Below, piece after piece: positions 37,168 to 45,827 of a DNA stretch of 64,000 bases (positions are counted from its first letter, which is position 1; each line of letters opens with the position of its first letter). The notes beneath the pieces were generated by a model. That model worked only from the letters and a program-made list of their open reading frames with translations. It did not search any database and was not told the origin of the DNA. Origin of the DNA: Acidovorax sp. 69 (GTDB lineage: Bacteria > Pseudomonadota > Gammaproteobacteria > Burkholderiales > Burkholderiaceae_C); NCBI RefSeq assembly GCF_002797445.1, contig NZ_PGEP01000001.1, positions 3,968,501-4,032,500 on the forward strand. Reading direction: 5' to 3'. Made by a program: the position numbers and the translations under genes.

Positions 37168-37833
37168 CACCAACAATTTCTTCTGGTCGTACACCGGCTG
37201 CTCTGGCAGATCTGCCAGGTGGCGCACATCGGCCCAGTCCAGCACCTCCACCACATCGCCGCTCACCCGCACGCGGTTGAGCCCGGCATTGGGGATGTCG
37301 CTCTGGCGGGGGCCATCCAGGCCGGTGCCGCGTGCGGTGCGCCAGATCATGTCGAGCACGCCTCCGTGGGTGACGACCATGACCTTCTGGCCCTGGTGCT
37401 GCTGGGCGATGCGGCGCACGGCGTCCATCACGCGGGTGTGAAACTGGCGCGTGGTCTCGCCGCCGGGCATGCCGTAGTCGGCTTCAAAACGCAACCACTG
37501 GGCCCAGGCGTCGGCGTGTTCGACCTTGACGTCGTCCACCCGTTTGCCGTCCACCACGCCGAACGCCTGCTCGCGCAGGGCGCTGTCGGTACGGGTGTCG
37601 ATGCTAGCACCGGGAAACAGCACCTGCAGGCTGGGCGCGGCGGTCTGCTGGGTGCGGATGAGGTCACTGCAGACCAGGTGGTCGACCGCCCATTGGTCGG
37701 CAGCCAGGCGTTCTGCCAGACGGCGGGCCTGTTCATGGCCGGTGGCGTTCAGGGGCACGTCCACCTGGCCCTGGAAGCGCAGTTCGCGGTTCCAGTCAGT
37801 TTCTCCGTGGCGGATGAGGATGAATTCGGTCAT
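37162..37833 (-). CDS. Histidine phosphatase superfamily protein (GpmB-like)
   Basis: About 223 residues with the phosphohistidine motif FILIRHGETDWNRE (His9), RTQQTA, the acid/base Glu region LREQAFGVVDGKR and the second catalytic His in VMVVTHGGVLD. These features place it among GpmB/CobC-type phosphatases. Whether it is a phosphoglycerate mutase cannot be said; cofactor-dependent mutases are usually longer. The start MTEFILIRHGE was chosen by homology. Its stop codon TAA is part of the GTTAGCG core of the last integron attC. Confidence 0.92.
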   Translation of the reverse strand: MTEFILIRHGETDWNRELRFQGQVDVPLNATGHEQARRLAERLAADQWAVDHLVCSDLIRTQQTAAPSLQVLFPGASIDTRTDSALREQAFGVVDGKRVDDVKVEHADAWAQWLRFEADYGMPGGETTRQFHTRVMDAVRRIAQQHQGQKVMVVTHGGVLDMIWRTARGTGLDGPRQSDIPNAGLNRVRVSGDVVEVLDWADVRHLADLPEQPVYDQKKLLVR

Positions 37834-37877
37834 GTGATCCATTATCGAATGTGTGCACACTATTGCAAGCCTTTTTG

Positions 37878-37920
37878 CCTGCTAGCGCTTATGCGTAAAG
37901 CACTGGTAGCTATGATTTTT
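37878..37920. repeat. Intergenic AGCGCTT palindrome, copy 5
   Basis: CCTGCTAGCGCTTATGCGTA is followed by AAGCACTGGTAGCTATGATT. This is the same layout as the other copies, with one mismatch in the right arm. It lies upstream of the histidine phosphatase gene. Confidence 0.75.
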
Positions 37921-37991
37921 ATATCAATTCACACTAGGCGTGCCTGCTGCTTCAGCTTCAGCTTGGGCTTGAGCTGCCGCCGCCAATACCG

Positions 37992-38210
37992 CTAACGCAT
38001 CGGCACGACCAGCACCTTGCGGCGCGGGTGGCAGCCGGGGCCTTCGTGGACGGCGCTGTCGCGCTCCCAGCCGGGGCCGGGCGAGGTTTGGGCGCAGACC
38101 CGCGCGCCGTCCACCGTGCTGCGCCAGTAGTACCAGGGCGCGGGGGCGGCCGGTGCCCACAGGGGCGTCAGCAAAAGCAGGGCGAACAAAAGGCGGGGGG
38201 CGAATGGCAT
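37992..38210 (-). CDS. Small secreted protein, unknown
   Basis: A 72-residue reading frame starting MPFAPRLLFALLLLTPLWAP, a clear signal peptide, followed by a mature part of about 50 residues with two cysteines (RVCAQTSPGPG, GPGCHPRRKV) and an aromatic start PWYYWRS. No family recognised. It may encode a small periplasmic protein. The call rests on the good signal peptide and lack of a competing gene; an upstream ATG six codons away is possible. Confidence 0.55.
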   Translation of the reverse strand: MPFAPRLLFALLLLTPLWAPAAPAPWYYWRSTVDGARVCAQTSPGPGWERDSAVHEGPGCHPRRKVLVVPMR

Positions 38211-38339
38211 GTGGTGCAAGCAAGGCATCCAGCGATGCCGTGCCCTGCCATGCTAAGCGGCCTGCGCCGTGCCGATGCCCAGAAAAGCGGTGGATTGGTG
38301 GACCGCAGCTTCACCCGACCCGTTGCCGTGGGCACACGC

Positions 38340-38404
38340 CAAACCCGCGGATGCTGAGCGGGTCGAAGCGCTGCGCAGGGCCACACGGGCTCAGCCCGAA
38401 GGGC
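38340..38404. repeat. Possible REP-like element
   Basis: GCTGAGCGGGTCGAAGCGC and GGGCTCAGCCCGAAGGGC form two halves resembling the better REP-like element at 40301-40372. The match is partial and overlaps the 3' end of the DUF429 gene. Confidence 0.35.
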
Positions 38405-39269
38405 TCTGCACCATGGCACGCGAATCCATCTCGGCGGTCACGATCCAGCCTTCGAGCGGGTCCAGCCCCGGCGGCAAACCGTAAAGCGCGTCGCCGTCGT
38501 CGGCCTGGCGCTGCTGGGCCCACGCGGCTTGCAACAGGCAGAGCACCGCATCCAGCGTGTCGCCACTGGCGTCGTCTACCAACGCATCGCGCTGGGCATG
38601 GCTGAGCTTGAGGCGCAGGCCCAGGCGCGTGCTGCCCAGCTCCAGCGCGTTCACCAGGTCCTTGCGGGCGATCAGGCGGTCGGGGGTCTGCTTGGCGCGG
38701 TCGTCGCTTTTGTAGCTGCGGCGCTGCAGCACCTCGCGCGCGAGCAGGCCGGGGTAGGCCTCCAGCGCCACGCGGCGCGGGTCGCCTGCACACAGGCCCG
38801 GCAGGTGCGCGCCTGCGTCCAGCAGCAGTGGCACACCGGCGTGCAGCATGTAGGCGACGGGCGGGTTCACCCATTTCATGGACGGGCTGGAGCCTGCGGG
38901 GCCGTCGGTGGCGCGGTGGGCAAACTTGCCGCCCACGGGGCGGGCATCGCAGAACGCGGCGAACTGGCCGCGGATCTGCTCCCGCGTCAGGCTGCGGTAG
39001 TGCCGCATGCACGCCTGCCAGTCTGTGGGCCAGCCCAGCGCCTGCACCAGCTCGCGCGGCAGGCCAAAGGGCAGATCGAACCCGCCCACCCAGTCGCCGG
39101 GCTGGGCGAGCCACTGGCCGAACGCAGTCAGGGTGTCAAAACGCTCCAGCCCCGTGAGCTGCACGCGCGCGCCCTGGCGCTGGCCCAGCGCCAGCACGAT
39201 GGGTTTGCGCCGCGTGGGGCTGCTGGAGAAATCGCAGCCGATCAGCAGGGGCGGTGCAGCTGTCGTCAT
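38391..39269 (-). CDS. DUF429 domain protein (predicted RNase H-like nuclease fold)
   Basis: A 292-residue protein. The start LLIGCDFSSSPTRRKPIVLA has an acidic residue in the first strand, as in RNase H-like folds, and GDWVGGFDLPFGLPREL carries a second. The C-terminal ASGDTLDAVLCLLQAAWA matches the DUF429 ending. Activity is unproven for the family. The gene overlaps the upstream EamA transporter by 4 nt (ATGA) and is probably cotranscribed with it. Confidence 0.85.
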   Translation of the reverse strand: MTTAAPPLLIGCDFSSSPTRRKPIVLALGQRQGARVQLTGLERFDTLTAFGQWLAQPGDWVGGFDLPFGLPRELVQALGWPTDWQACMRHYRSLTREQIRGQFAAFCDARPVGGKFAHRATDGPAGSSPSMKWVNPPVAYMLHAGVPLLLDAGAHLPGLCAGDPRRVALEAYPGLLAREVLQRRSYKSDDRAKQTPDRLIARKDLVNALELGSTRLGLRLKLSHAQRDALVDDASGDTLDAVLCLLQAAWAQQRQADDGDALYGLPPGLDPLEGWIVTAEMDSRAMVQSPSG

Positions 39270-40147
39270 CCCAATGCCAAGGCGGTCACACCCGCCGCAA
39301 TACACAGCGCACCGCAGATGCGCGCCACGCGGTCGCCCTCGCCCAGCAAGTGCCCGCCGATCAGTGCCGCAAACAGCATGGACACCTCACGGGCCGGGGC
39401 CACGTGCGACATGGGGGCCTGCTGCATGGCGTACAGCACGAGCACATAGGCCACGGGGCTGACCACAGCCACCAGCAGCGCAAAGCGCCACTGCGCCAGC
39501 CACAGCGTGCGGGCGGTGAGCAGGTCACGCAGCACCACCGGCGCCAGCAGGCCCACGCGCACAAAGTTACCCATGTAGTCGATGAGGATGGGCGACATCA
39601 GCAAGAACTTGACCGCATAGCCATCGACCACCGTATAGCTGGCTATGAAGGCGCCCGTGAGCAAACCGTAGGCCATGCCTTTGTGCACCCGCGCCCGCGC
39701 GGTGGGGTCGTGGGCGGCGCGCAGCAAGCCCGGGCCACCGGCAATGAGGAACACGCCACCCACCACCCCCACGATGCCCAGCGCACCCAGCGCCGAGATG
39801 CGCTCGCCCAGCAGCGTGATGGCCACCAGCGACGACATCAGCGGCCCCGAGCCCCGCGCCAGCGGGTACACCACCGTGAGGTCTGCCACACGATAACCAC
39901 GCAGCAAGATGACAAAGTAGCCCACGTGCAGCAGCCCGCTGGCAGCCACAAAGCCCCACTCTGTAGCGCCCCACAGCGGCACCGCGTCGCGCCCCAGGTA
40001 CCAGCCCAGCGGCGCCCAGAACAGCATCATCAGCACCGAGGTAAAGAACGCAAACCGCGAATCGCCGCCCGCCTTTTTGGCCACGATGTTCCAGCAGGCA
40101 TGGATGAGCCCGGCCAGGATGATGAGCGCGAAGGCGGTGAGGGTCAC
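39266..40147 (-). CDS. EamA/DMT-superfamily transporter
   Basis: A 293-residue inner-membrane protein with ten predicted helices arranged as two five-helix EamA units. The first begins LTAFALIILAGLIHACWNIVAKK and contains VADLTVVYPLARGSGPLMSS; the second begins around GMAYGLLTGAFIASYTVVDG. The HACWN motif in helix 1 is typical. The substrate, often an amino acid or metabolite exported from the cell, is not deducible. It is followed by the overlapping DUF429 gene. Confidence 0.9.
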   Translation of the reverse strand: MTLTAFALIILAGLIHACWNIVAKKAGGDSRFAFFTSVLMMLFWAPLGWYLGRDAVPLWGATEWGFVAASGLLHVGYFVILLRGYRVADLTVVYPLARGSGPLMSSLVAITLLGERISALGALGIVGVVGGVFLIAGGPGLLRAAHDPTARARVHKGMAYGLLTGAFIASYTVVDGYAVKFLLMSPILIDYMGNFVRVGLLAPVVLRDLLTARTLWLAQWRFALLVAVVSPVAYVLVLYAMQQAPMSHVAPAREVSMLFAALIGGHLLGEGDRVARICGALCIAAGVTALALG

Positions 40148-40173
40148 GGGCGAAAAACAGAGCGGCTTGAATG

Positions 40174-40205
40174 AAAAAAGCCGCAGCGCGGTGGCGGCTG
40201 CGGCT
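40174..40205 (-). terminator. Terminator of the folE-BLUF transcript
   Basis: Inverted arms AGCCGCAG and CTGCGGCT enclose an 11-nt GC-rich loop and, read on the minus strand, are followed by TTTTTT. It lies about 200 bp beyond the BLUF stop and 27 bp before the EamA start. Confidence 0.75.
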
Positions 40206-40300
40206 GAGCGAGGAGGAGGACTACAACATCCATAAAAAGCGGGCGTGAGGGACGTAGTGCGCGGCCTCTGAGTGCATTTCCCTTGACTGGGTTCACCCGA

Positions 40301-40372
40301 CCGTTCGGGCTGAGTTGGTCAAAGCCCTGGCGCCCTCTGGGAACAACCCTTCGACGGGCTCAGGGCGAACGG
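40301..40372. repeat. REP-like inverted repeat
   Basis: CCGTTCGGGCTGAGTTGGTC (left) and CGACGGGCTCAGGGCGAACGG (shown from its inner end) are long imperfect inverse complements around a 25-nt centre. The form resembles repeats common in betaproteobacterial genomes. It lies between the terminator and the BLUF stop codon. Confidence 0.7.
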
Positions 40373-40408
40373 ACTTGGGAGCTTGCCTGCCGCCAAAATC
40401 CCACAGTA

Positions 40409-40831
40409 TCAAGCGCGACCAATGATGGAAGCCGTCGCCATCAACTCTTCAAGCAGTGCAAACGACACTTTGCCCGACACCGCATACGGGTCCAGCTCGG
40501 GCCTTTCGGAGTATTTGAGCAAGATCGAGTGGTTGATCTTGGACAGGTTCACCTGCCCCATGGTCCAGCCACCAAAACGGCGCTCGGCGATTTCTTCGTA
40601 GTGCAGCAGCTCTACATTCTTGTGGCGCTGGTCCCGCTGAATGTGGCCATACAGCTCATTCACCGCAGAGCGGCCGCCCTCGATGGCTTGCAGAAACACA
40701 CCACCGCCGTAGCACAACACGCCGGTGATGCCGGAGCCCGGGTTGTGCTGGCGCGACTGGCTGAGGATGGCTTCGATGGCGGCGGGCGACGTGTCGACCG
40801 CGCGGCTGGCGTAAAGCAGGCGTACCAACAT
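40409..40831 (-). CDS. BLUF blue-light sensor, single-domain
   Basis: A 140-residue flavin photoreceptor made of the BLUF domain alone plus a short C-terminal helix pair. The photoactive residues are present: Tyr7 in RLLYASRA, Asn30, Gln48 in GVFLQAIEGG, and Trp89/Met91 in GGWTMG, as well as the NELYGHIQRDQRHKNVELLH surface. A stand-alone BLUF protein needs a partner to signal. The gene starts 3 bp after the folE stop, so the two are almost certainly cotranscribed and translationally coupled. Confidence 0.94.
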   Translation of the reverse strand: MLVRLLYASRAVDTSPAAIEAILSQSRQHNPGSGITGVLCYGGGVFLQAIEGGRSAVNELYGHIQRDQRHKNVELLHYEEIAERRFGGWTMGQVNLSKINHSILLKYSERPELDPYAVSGKVSFALLEELMATASIIGRA

Positions 40832-40834
40832 GGC

Positions 40835-41563
40835 TTAGTTCTTTCTGGGGATGAGAGACAGAAATTCACGGCGCAGGGCGCTGTCCTTGAGGAACACGCC
40901 GCGCATGACCGAATTGATCATCTTGCTGTCCATGTCGCGCACACCGCGCCAGGACATGCAGAAGTGGCTGGCCTCCATGACGATGGCCAGGCCGTCGGGC
41001 TGGGTTTTTTCCATGATGAGGTCGGCCAGTTGCACCACGGCTTCTTCCTGGATCTGGGGGCGCCCCATGACCCAGTCAACCAGGCGCGCGTATTTCGACA
41101 GACCGATCACGTTGGTGTGCTCGTTGGGCATCACGCCGATCCAGATCTTGCCGATGACGGGGCAAAAATGGTGGCTGCAGGCGCTGCGCACGGTGAGCGG
41201 GCCCACGATCATCAGCTCGTTCAGGTGCTCGGCGTTCGGGAACTCGGTGATGGGGGGCTGCGTGACATAGCGGCCTTTGAACACCTCGTTGAGGTACATC
41301 TTGGCCACGCGGCGCGCGGTGTTGTTGGTGTTGTGGTCGCCAGCGGTGTCGATCACCATGCTGTCGAGCACGCCCTGCATCTTGACCTCGACCTCATCCA
41401 GCAGCCTCTCCAGCTCACCGGGTTCAATGAACTCGGCGATGTTGTCGTTGGCATTGAAGCGTTTGCGAGAGGCGTTGATCCGCTCGCGGATCTTCACGGA
41501 AACGGGGGTGCCTTCTTCATCCGGCGGGGTGGTCGTCATAGCGGCGGCGGGTTGACTGGACAT
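40835..41563 (-). CDS. folE: GTP cyclohydrolase I
   Basis: The 242-residue enzyme converts GTP to dihydroneopterin triphosphate, the first step of folate and pterin synthesis. After a variable N-terminus, the T-fold core has the zinc ligands in VRSACSHHFCPVIGK and SHFCMSWRGVRD, with NEHTNVIGLSKYARLVDW and the QIQEEAVVQLADLI helix. It is followed after 3 bp by the BLUF photoreceptor gene. NudB, the next enzyme of the pathway, is about 4 kb away on the same strand but not in the same operon. Confidence 0.96.
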   Translation of the reverse strand: MSSQPAAAMTTTPPDEEGTPVSVKIRERINASRKRFNANDNIAEFIEPGELERLLDEVEVKMQGVLDSMVIDTAGDHNTNNTARRVAKMYLNEVFKGRYVTQPPITEFPNAEHLNELMIVGPLTVRSACSHHFCPVIGKIWIGVMPNEHTNVIGLSKYARLVDWVMGRPQIQEEAVVQLADLIMEKTQPDGLAIVMEASHFCMSWRGVRDMDSKMINSVMRGVFLKDSALRREFLSLIPRKN

Positions 41564-41611
41564 GGGCAGAATCGTACCAGCGAAAGAAGCAGGACTGAGT
41601 CCAAGGGTTTT

Positions 41612-41660
41612 GGGCCTGAAGCGCTTTATTTACAAGCGCCAATAGCTACTAAAAACATAG
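41612..41660. repeat. Intergenic AGCGCTT palindrome, copy 6
   Basis: GGGCCTGAA, palindrome GCGCTT-TATTTAC-AAGCGC (41621-41639), then CAATAGCTACTAAAAACATAG. It is upstream of folE and downstream of clsB. Confidence 0.85.
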
Positions 41661-41813
41661 CAAACCACAACAAAAGGCGCTCGCGTGGCTCAGAGCGCAC
41701 GGTGCCACCTGCTGCGCAAGAAACTCGCGCTCCACCAGCCACGCGGCCCAAGAGCTGGCGCCGATGCGCCCTGCAAGCCCCCGACCGACCTACCCACCTA
41801 CCGCCGGCAAGTT

Positions 41814-43052
41814 TCAATACCGGTTGCCCGTCACCCACAACGCCAGCCGCATCAGCCCGAACGCAACGCGGTCGAGCACCCGTTGGCGCAGCGGGCGGCC
41901 GGCATAACGCGCCGGGTCCATGCGCCGCCCCGCGTGTTGCATGGCGTGCACCAGGCGCTGGCGCAGGTCGACGGCAAAGGCAGCGTCCTCCACCACCACG
42001 TTGGCCTCGCGGGCCAGCAGCAGGCTCAACGGGTCGAGGTTGGACGAACCCACTGTGGCCCAGGGCCGATCGCCGTGGGCGTCGATCACAGCCACCTTGG
42101 CATGCAAAAAGCTGGGGGCGTATTCGTAGATCTCGACCCCCGCCTCCAGCAGCGCGCCATACACGGGCCGCGCCGCGTGGTATTGCATGAAGTATTCGTA
42201 GCGCCCCTGCAGCAACAGGCGCACGCGCACCCCCCGGCGCGCGGCCAGCACAAGCGCGCGGCGCAGCTTGCCACCGGGCATGAAATAGGCGTTGGCGATG
42301 ATGATCTCGTGCCGCGCAGTGCCAATGGCACGGCGGTAGGCCTTTTCAATGCGGGCACGGTTGCGCACGTTGTCTCGCAATACCAGCGCGGCACGCATGG
42401 GCGGGCCTGCATCGTCGGCCTGCATGGCATGCCTGGCCGCGCTGGCGGCGCGCAGAGCGTGGAGTGCTTCGGGCAAGCGGCGCAGGCGCGCGTCCCGCAC
42501 CGCCTGCATGCGCCACCACAGTTGCTCCATGGTCTCGCTGGCGGTGGCGACCAGGCTGCCCGTGGCCCACACGGCAAAGTCAAAGCGCGGCGCATCCAGC
42601 GTGCCGTAGTTGGGGTCGTGAAAATCATCGAGCACGTTGATGCCACCACAAAACAACATGCGCCCATCCACCACGCAGAGCTTGCGATGCAACCGGCGCC
42701 AGCGGTGCGGCAACAACAGGCCCAGAGGCCCCAGCGGCGAATACACCCGGTACTGCACCCCCGCGGCCTGCAGCCGATCAGCCCAGGCCTGTGGCAAAGC
42801 GCCCGTGCCCACGCCGTCCACCACCAGGTGGGTGCGTACGCCCCGCGCGGCGGCGCGTATCAACGCCTCGGCCACGGCGGCACCCGCGCCGGTGAAGTCA
42901 AAGATGTAGGTCTCGAACTGGACATCCGACAGCGCTGCATCCATGGCGTCGATCAGGGCCGGGAAAAGCTCCTCGGCCCCTTGCAGCAGACGCACCCGGT
43001 GGTCGTCAGAGAATCCCGCCTCATGGGACCGCGCAAATGGTTTTCGCCCCAT
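41814..43052 (-). CDS. clsB: Cardiolipin synthase B (phospholipase D superfamily)
   Basis: A 412-residue PLD-type enzyme with two HKD motifs, HRKLCVVDG and HAKVAVIDA, each followed by the Gly/Ser-Asn segment (GGIN, SSNLDPLS). The start MGRKPFARSHEAGFSDDHRV gives the length of E. coli ClsB (413). ClsB makes cardiolipin from phosphatidylglycerol and phosphatidylethanolamine or a second phosphatidylglycerol. It lies directly downstream of a ybhP-like gene, the same order as ybhP-clsB in E. coli. The frame is open up to 43160, so an alternative start is possible. Confidence 0.92.
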   Translation of the reverse strand: MGRKPFARSHEAGFSDDHRVRLLQGAEELFPALIDAMDAALSDVQFETYIFDFTGAGAAVAEALIRAAARGVRTHLVVDGVGTGALPQAWADRLQAAGVQYRVYSPLGPLGLLLPHRWRRLHRKLCVVDGRMLFCGGINVLDDFHDPNYGTLDAPRFDFAVWATGSLVATASETMEQLWWRMQAVRDARLRRLPEALHALRAASAARHAMQADDAGPPMRAALVLRDNVRNRARIEKAYRRAIGTARHEIIIANAYFMPGGKLRRALVLAARRGVRVRLLLQGRYEYFMQYHAARPVYGALLEAGVEIYEYAPSFLHAKVAVIDAHGDRPWATVGSSNLDPLSLLLAREANVVVEDAAFAVDLRQRLVHAMQHAGRRMDPARYAGRPLRQRVLDRVAFGLMRLALWVTGNRY

Positions 43053-43199
43053 CTCAACGGCCCATGGCCCGGCGCGCCACCCATGCCGCACGACACTGGC
43101 ACGCCCTCCCAAATGGTCGCCGCACAATGGCCGCCCACTCGGTGCCACGGCGCTGGCCACGGGCCTTCGGGGGACATACGCAAAGCGACTCGGGCGGGG

Positions 43200-43937
43200 T
43201 CATAGCTTGAACTCGGCAATCAAGGGCAGGTGGTCAGACATGCGCCACCAGATGCGGCCCTTGGGCACATGCAGCGACAACGGGGTGAGGCCCCGCACGT
43301 ACACATGATCGAGCTGGGCCAGCGGCAACCGCGCCGGATACGTGAACGTGCGCGGCGCATCAAACTCGTACAAGGCAAAGTTGGCCAGCATGCGCTTGAT
43401 CTGCTGGCCCCAGTCGTTGAAATCTCCCGCCACAACAACCGGTGCACCCAGTGGCACCTCGCGCTCGATGAAACGCTGCAAGCGCTCGATCTGCCGGACG
43501 CGGCTGCCAGGAATCAAACCCAGGTGCACCACGATCACATGGACCCGACGGCCATGGGCATCCACCTCGACGTGCAGCAGCCCCCGTTGCTCAAAACGAT
43601 GGTCTGAAATGTCTTCGTGCTGATGGCCCACCACCGGCCAGCGCGACAGCAGCGCGTTGCCATGCTCGCCATGTTTGGTGACGGCATTGGTGCGGTAGAC
43701 CGCCTCGTACCCTTCGGGCGCAAGGAAATCGGCCTGGGGCAACTCAGGCCACCGCTGAAAGTGCACGGCCTCGCGCCGGTGCAGCTTGCGAACCTCTTGC
43801 AGGCAGACGATGTCGGCATCCAGCTGCTCCACCGCCAGGCCCAGGTTGTGGATTTCCAGTCGCCGGACCGGGCCAATGCCTTGCACACCCTTGTGGATGT
43901 TGTAGGTAGCCACCCGCAAAATATCGTCGTGTTCCAT
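43200..43937 (-). CDS. Endonuclease/exonuclease/phosphatase-fold protein (YbhP-like)
   Basis: A 245-residue EEP-superfamily protein. Motifs in order: RVATYNIHKGV, IVCLQEVRKL with the metal-binding Glu, VVVHLGLIPGSR, VVVAGDFNDWG, and the catalytic His in SDHLPLIAEF. Paired upstream of clsB as in E. coli ybhP, it is thought to be linked to phospholipid metabolism, though its substrate is not known. The start MEHDDILRVATYN was chosen. It is divergent from the receiver-TPR gene. Confidence 0.92.
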   Translation of the reverse strand: MEHDDILRVATYNIHKGVQGIGPVRRLEIHNLGLAVEQLDADIVCLQEVRKLHRREAVHFQRWPELPQADFLAPEGYEAVYRTNAVTKHGEHGNALLSRWPVVGHQHEDISDHRFEQRGLLHVEVDAHGRRVHVIVVHLGLIPGSRVRQIERLQRFIEREVPLGAPVVVAGDFNDWGQQIKRMLANFALYEFDAPRTFTYPARLPLAQLDHVYVRGLTPLSLHVPKGRIWWRMSDHLPLIAEFKL

Positions 43938-44054
43938 GGCCTGATTGTGTCCCAAGCCGCGCCCGCAGCGGGTTGGCCCGACAGACACGCCAGACCCACC
44001 CCGTTACACTCAGATACCATCCACCACTGAGCTGCCACGCCGGTCCCTACCCCG

Positions 44055-45812
44055 ATGGCCACCGAAAAAGAACCCTCAGCCCCGTCCCCGGTGCTGGCGC
44101 TGATTGTTGACAGCAATGCCACATCGCGCAGCATTCTGGTGGGGCAGCTGCGCGAGTACGGCGTGACCCGCATCGTGCAGTGCTCGCGGGTGCAAGACGC
44201 CCGCAGCCGGTTGGAGCACACGGTGTTCGACTACGTGCTGTGCGACCAGTCCTTTGGAGACGCCAACTACTCGGGCCAGACGCTGCTGGACGATCTGCGG
44301 CGCGCACAGTTGCTGCCGTTTTCCACCGTGTTCTTCATGGTCACCGCCGAGGCGTCCTACGCCGCAGTGGCCGAGGCCGCCGAGTCGGCGCTCGATGGGT
44401 ATCTGCTCAAGCCCTTCACACCCAGCGCGTTGTTTGAACGGTTGGGCCTGGCACGCCTGCGCAAGATCCACCTCAAGCCCATCTTCGACGCCATCGAGGC
44501 CGAGGACTACGAACAGGCGGCCCGCCTGTGCGTGGAGCGCTTCGAGTCGCGCCAGCCCTATTGGCTGTATGCCGCGCGCATTGGCTCCGAGTTGCTGCTG
44601 CGGTTGGGCCGACACGACGAGGCGCGCGCGTTGTTCGAGGCCGTGATCGCGGCCCGCGCCCTGCCCTGGGCCAAACTGGGCGTGGCGCGCGCGCAGATCG
44701 AGTCGGGCCAGGCGGCCCGTGCCATCACCACACTGCAGGAGCTCATCGGCGAAGACGCCTCGTTTGCCGATGCCTACGATGTGCTGGGCCGCGCGCAGGT
44801 GGAGCTGGGCAACTTCTCGCAGGCCATCGAGACCTACCGCACGGCCAGCGGCCTGACGCCCGATTCGGTGGTGCGGCTGCAGAAGCTGGGAATGATGTCG
44901 TACTACATGGGCGATCGCGAAACGGCCACCAAGGTACTGTCGCGCGCGACCATGCTGGGCATCGATTCAAAACTGTTCGACTACCAGTCACTGGTGTTGC
45001 TGACGTTTTCGTATTACGCCGACAACGACCGCAAGGGCATTGAACGCTGCATGGCCGATTTCGCCCGCATTCTGGAGCGGCACCACCACAGCGCACGCGT
45101 ACAGCGCTTTGCCGAAGTGGCACGGACGCTGCAGCTCATCCAGCAGCGACAGTTTTCACATGCCGTGGAGTCCGTCCGCGCCATGGCCCGCGAAATCACG
45201 GCCAGCAGCTTCGACTTCGAAGCCGCCTGCAACCTGGGCAGCCTGCTGGCGGTGCTGGCCGTAACGTCCATCGAGCTATCCGAGGGCGAGAGCTGGGTGC
45301 GTGCACTGGGCATGCGCTACGCCAACACGCGTGGGCTGACCGAGCTGATGGCCAACGCCTGCAGCCTGCACGCCCCCTATGGCGACCTGGTGCGCGATTG
45401 CCTGCAACAGATCAACAAATCTGCCGAGGTTGCCATGGCGAAAAGCCTGGGGGGCGACCCGACCGGCGCCGTGCACAACCTGCTTGAGCAGGCAGAACGC
45501 ACACTCAACTCCAAACTGCTGGACATGTCGCAGCAGGTGCTGCTGCGGCACAGCGCCCGCATACCATCGCCAGAGCCACTGCAAGAAGCCATTGATACGC
45601 TGCGCCAGCGCATGGGCAGCGCTCCCACACGCGCCATCCTGGGGCAGGACAGCGAACGGCGCCCCGGTGGGGTCGTGCTGCGGGCGCGAGGCGCGGTGGA
45701 TGGAGCCGCTACGCGCATCTCGCCATCACCCCAGGACAGCAGCCCATTGCCCCCCGCAGACCCGGGTGACGACCCGGACCCGGCTGAAGCATCGCGCCTG
45801 CGCCCCCTCTGA
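44055..45812 (+). CDS. Response-regulator receiver fused to TPR domain
   Basis: A 585-residue protein with an N-terminal CheY-like receiver: LALIVDSN (Asp19), phospho-acceptor Asp64 in YVLCDQSFG, Thr in FMVTAEAS, Lys in YLLKPF. It is followed by TPR-like repeats from about 150 to 420 (RIGSELLLRLGRHDEARALF; AYDVLGRAQVELGNFSQAIE) and a Pro/Ser-rich disordered tail. No DNA-binding output domain is present, so it likely signals through protein contacts. No histidine kinase is adjacent. Only one Asp of the usual acidic pair is seen near residue 19. Confidence 0.9.
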   Translation: MATEKEPSAPSPVLALIVDSNATSRSILVGQLREYGVTRIVQCSRVQDARSRLEHTVFDYVLCDQSFGDANYSGQTLLDDLRRAQLLPFSTVFFMVTAEASYAAVAEAAESALDGYLLKPFTPSALFERLGLARLRKIHLKPIFDAIEAEDYEQAARLCVERFESRQPYWLYAARIGSELLLRLGRHDEARALFEAVIAARALPWAKLGVARAQIESGQAARAITTLQELIGEDASFADAYDVLGRAQVELGNFSQAIETYRTASGLTPDSVVRLQKLGMMSYYMGDRETATKVLSRATMLGIDSKLFDYQSLVLLTFSYYADNDRKGIERCMADFARILERHHHSARVQRFAEVARTLQLIQQRQFSHAVESVRAMAREITASSFDFEAACNLGSLLAVLAVTSIELSEGESWVRALGMRYANTRGLTELMANACSLHAPYGDLVRDCLQQINKSAEVAMAKSLGGDPTGAVHNLLEQAERTLNSKLLDMSQQVLLRHSARIPSPEPLQEAIDTLRQRMGSAPTRAILGQDSERRPGGVVLRARGAVDGAATRISPSPQDSSPLPPADPGDDPDPAEASRLRPL

Positions 45813-45827
45813 CACCACCCACCACCG

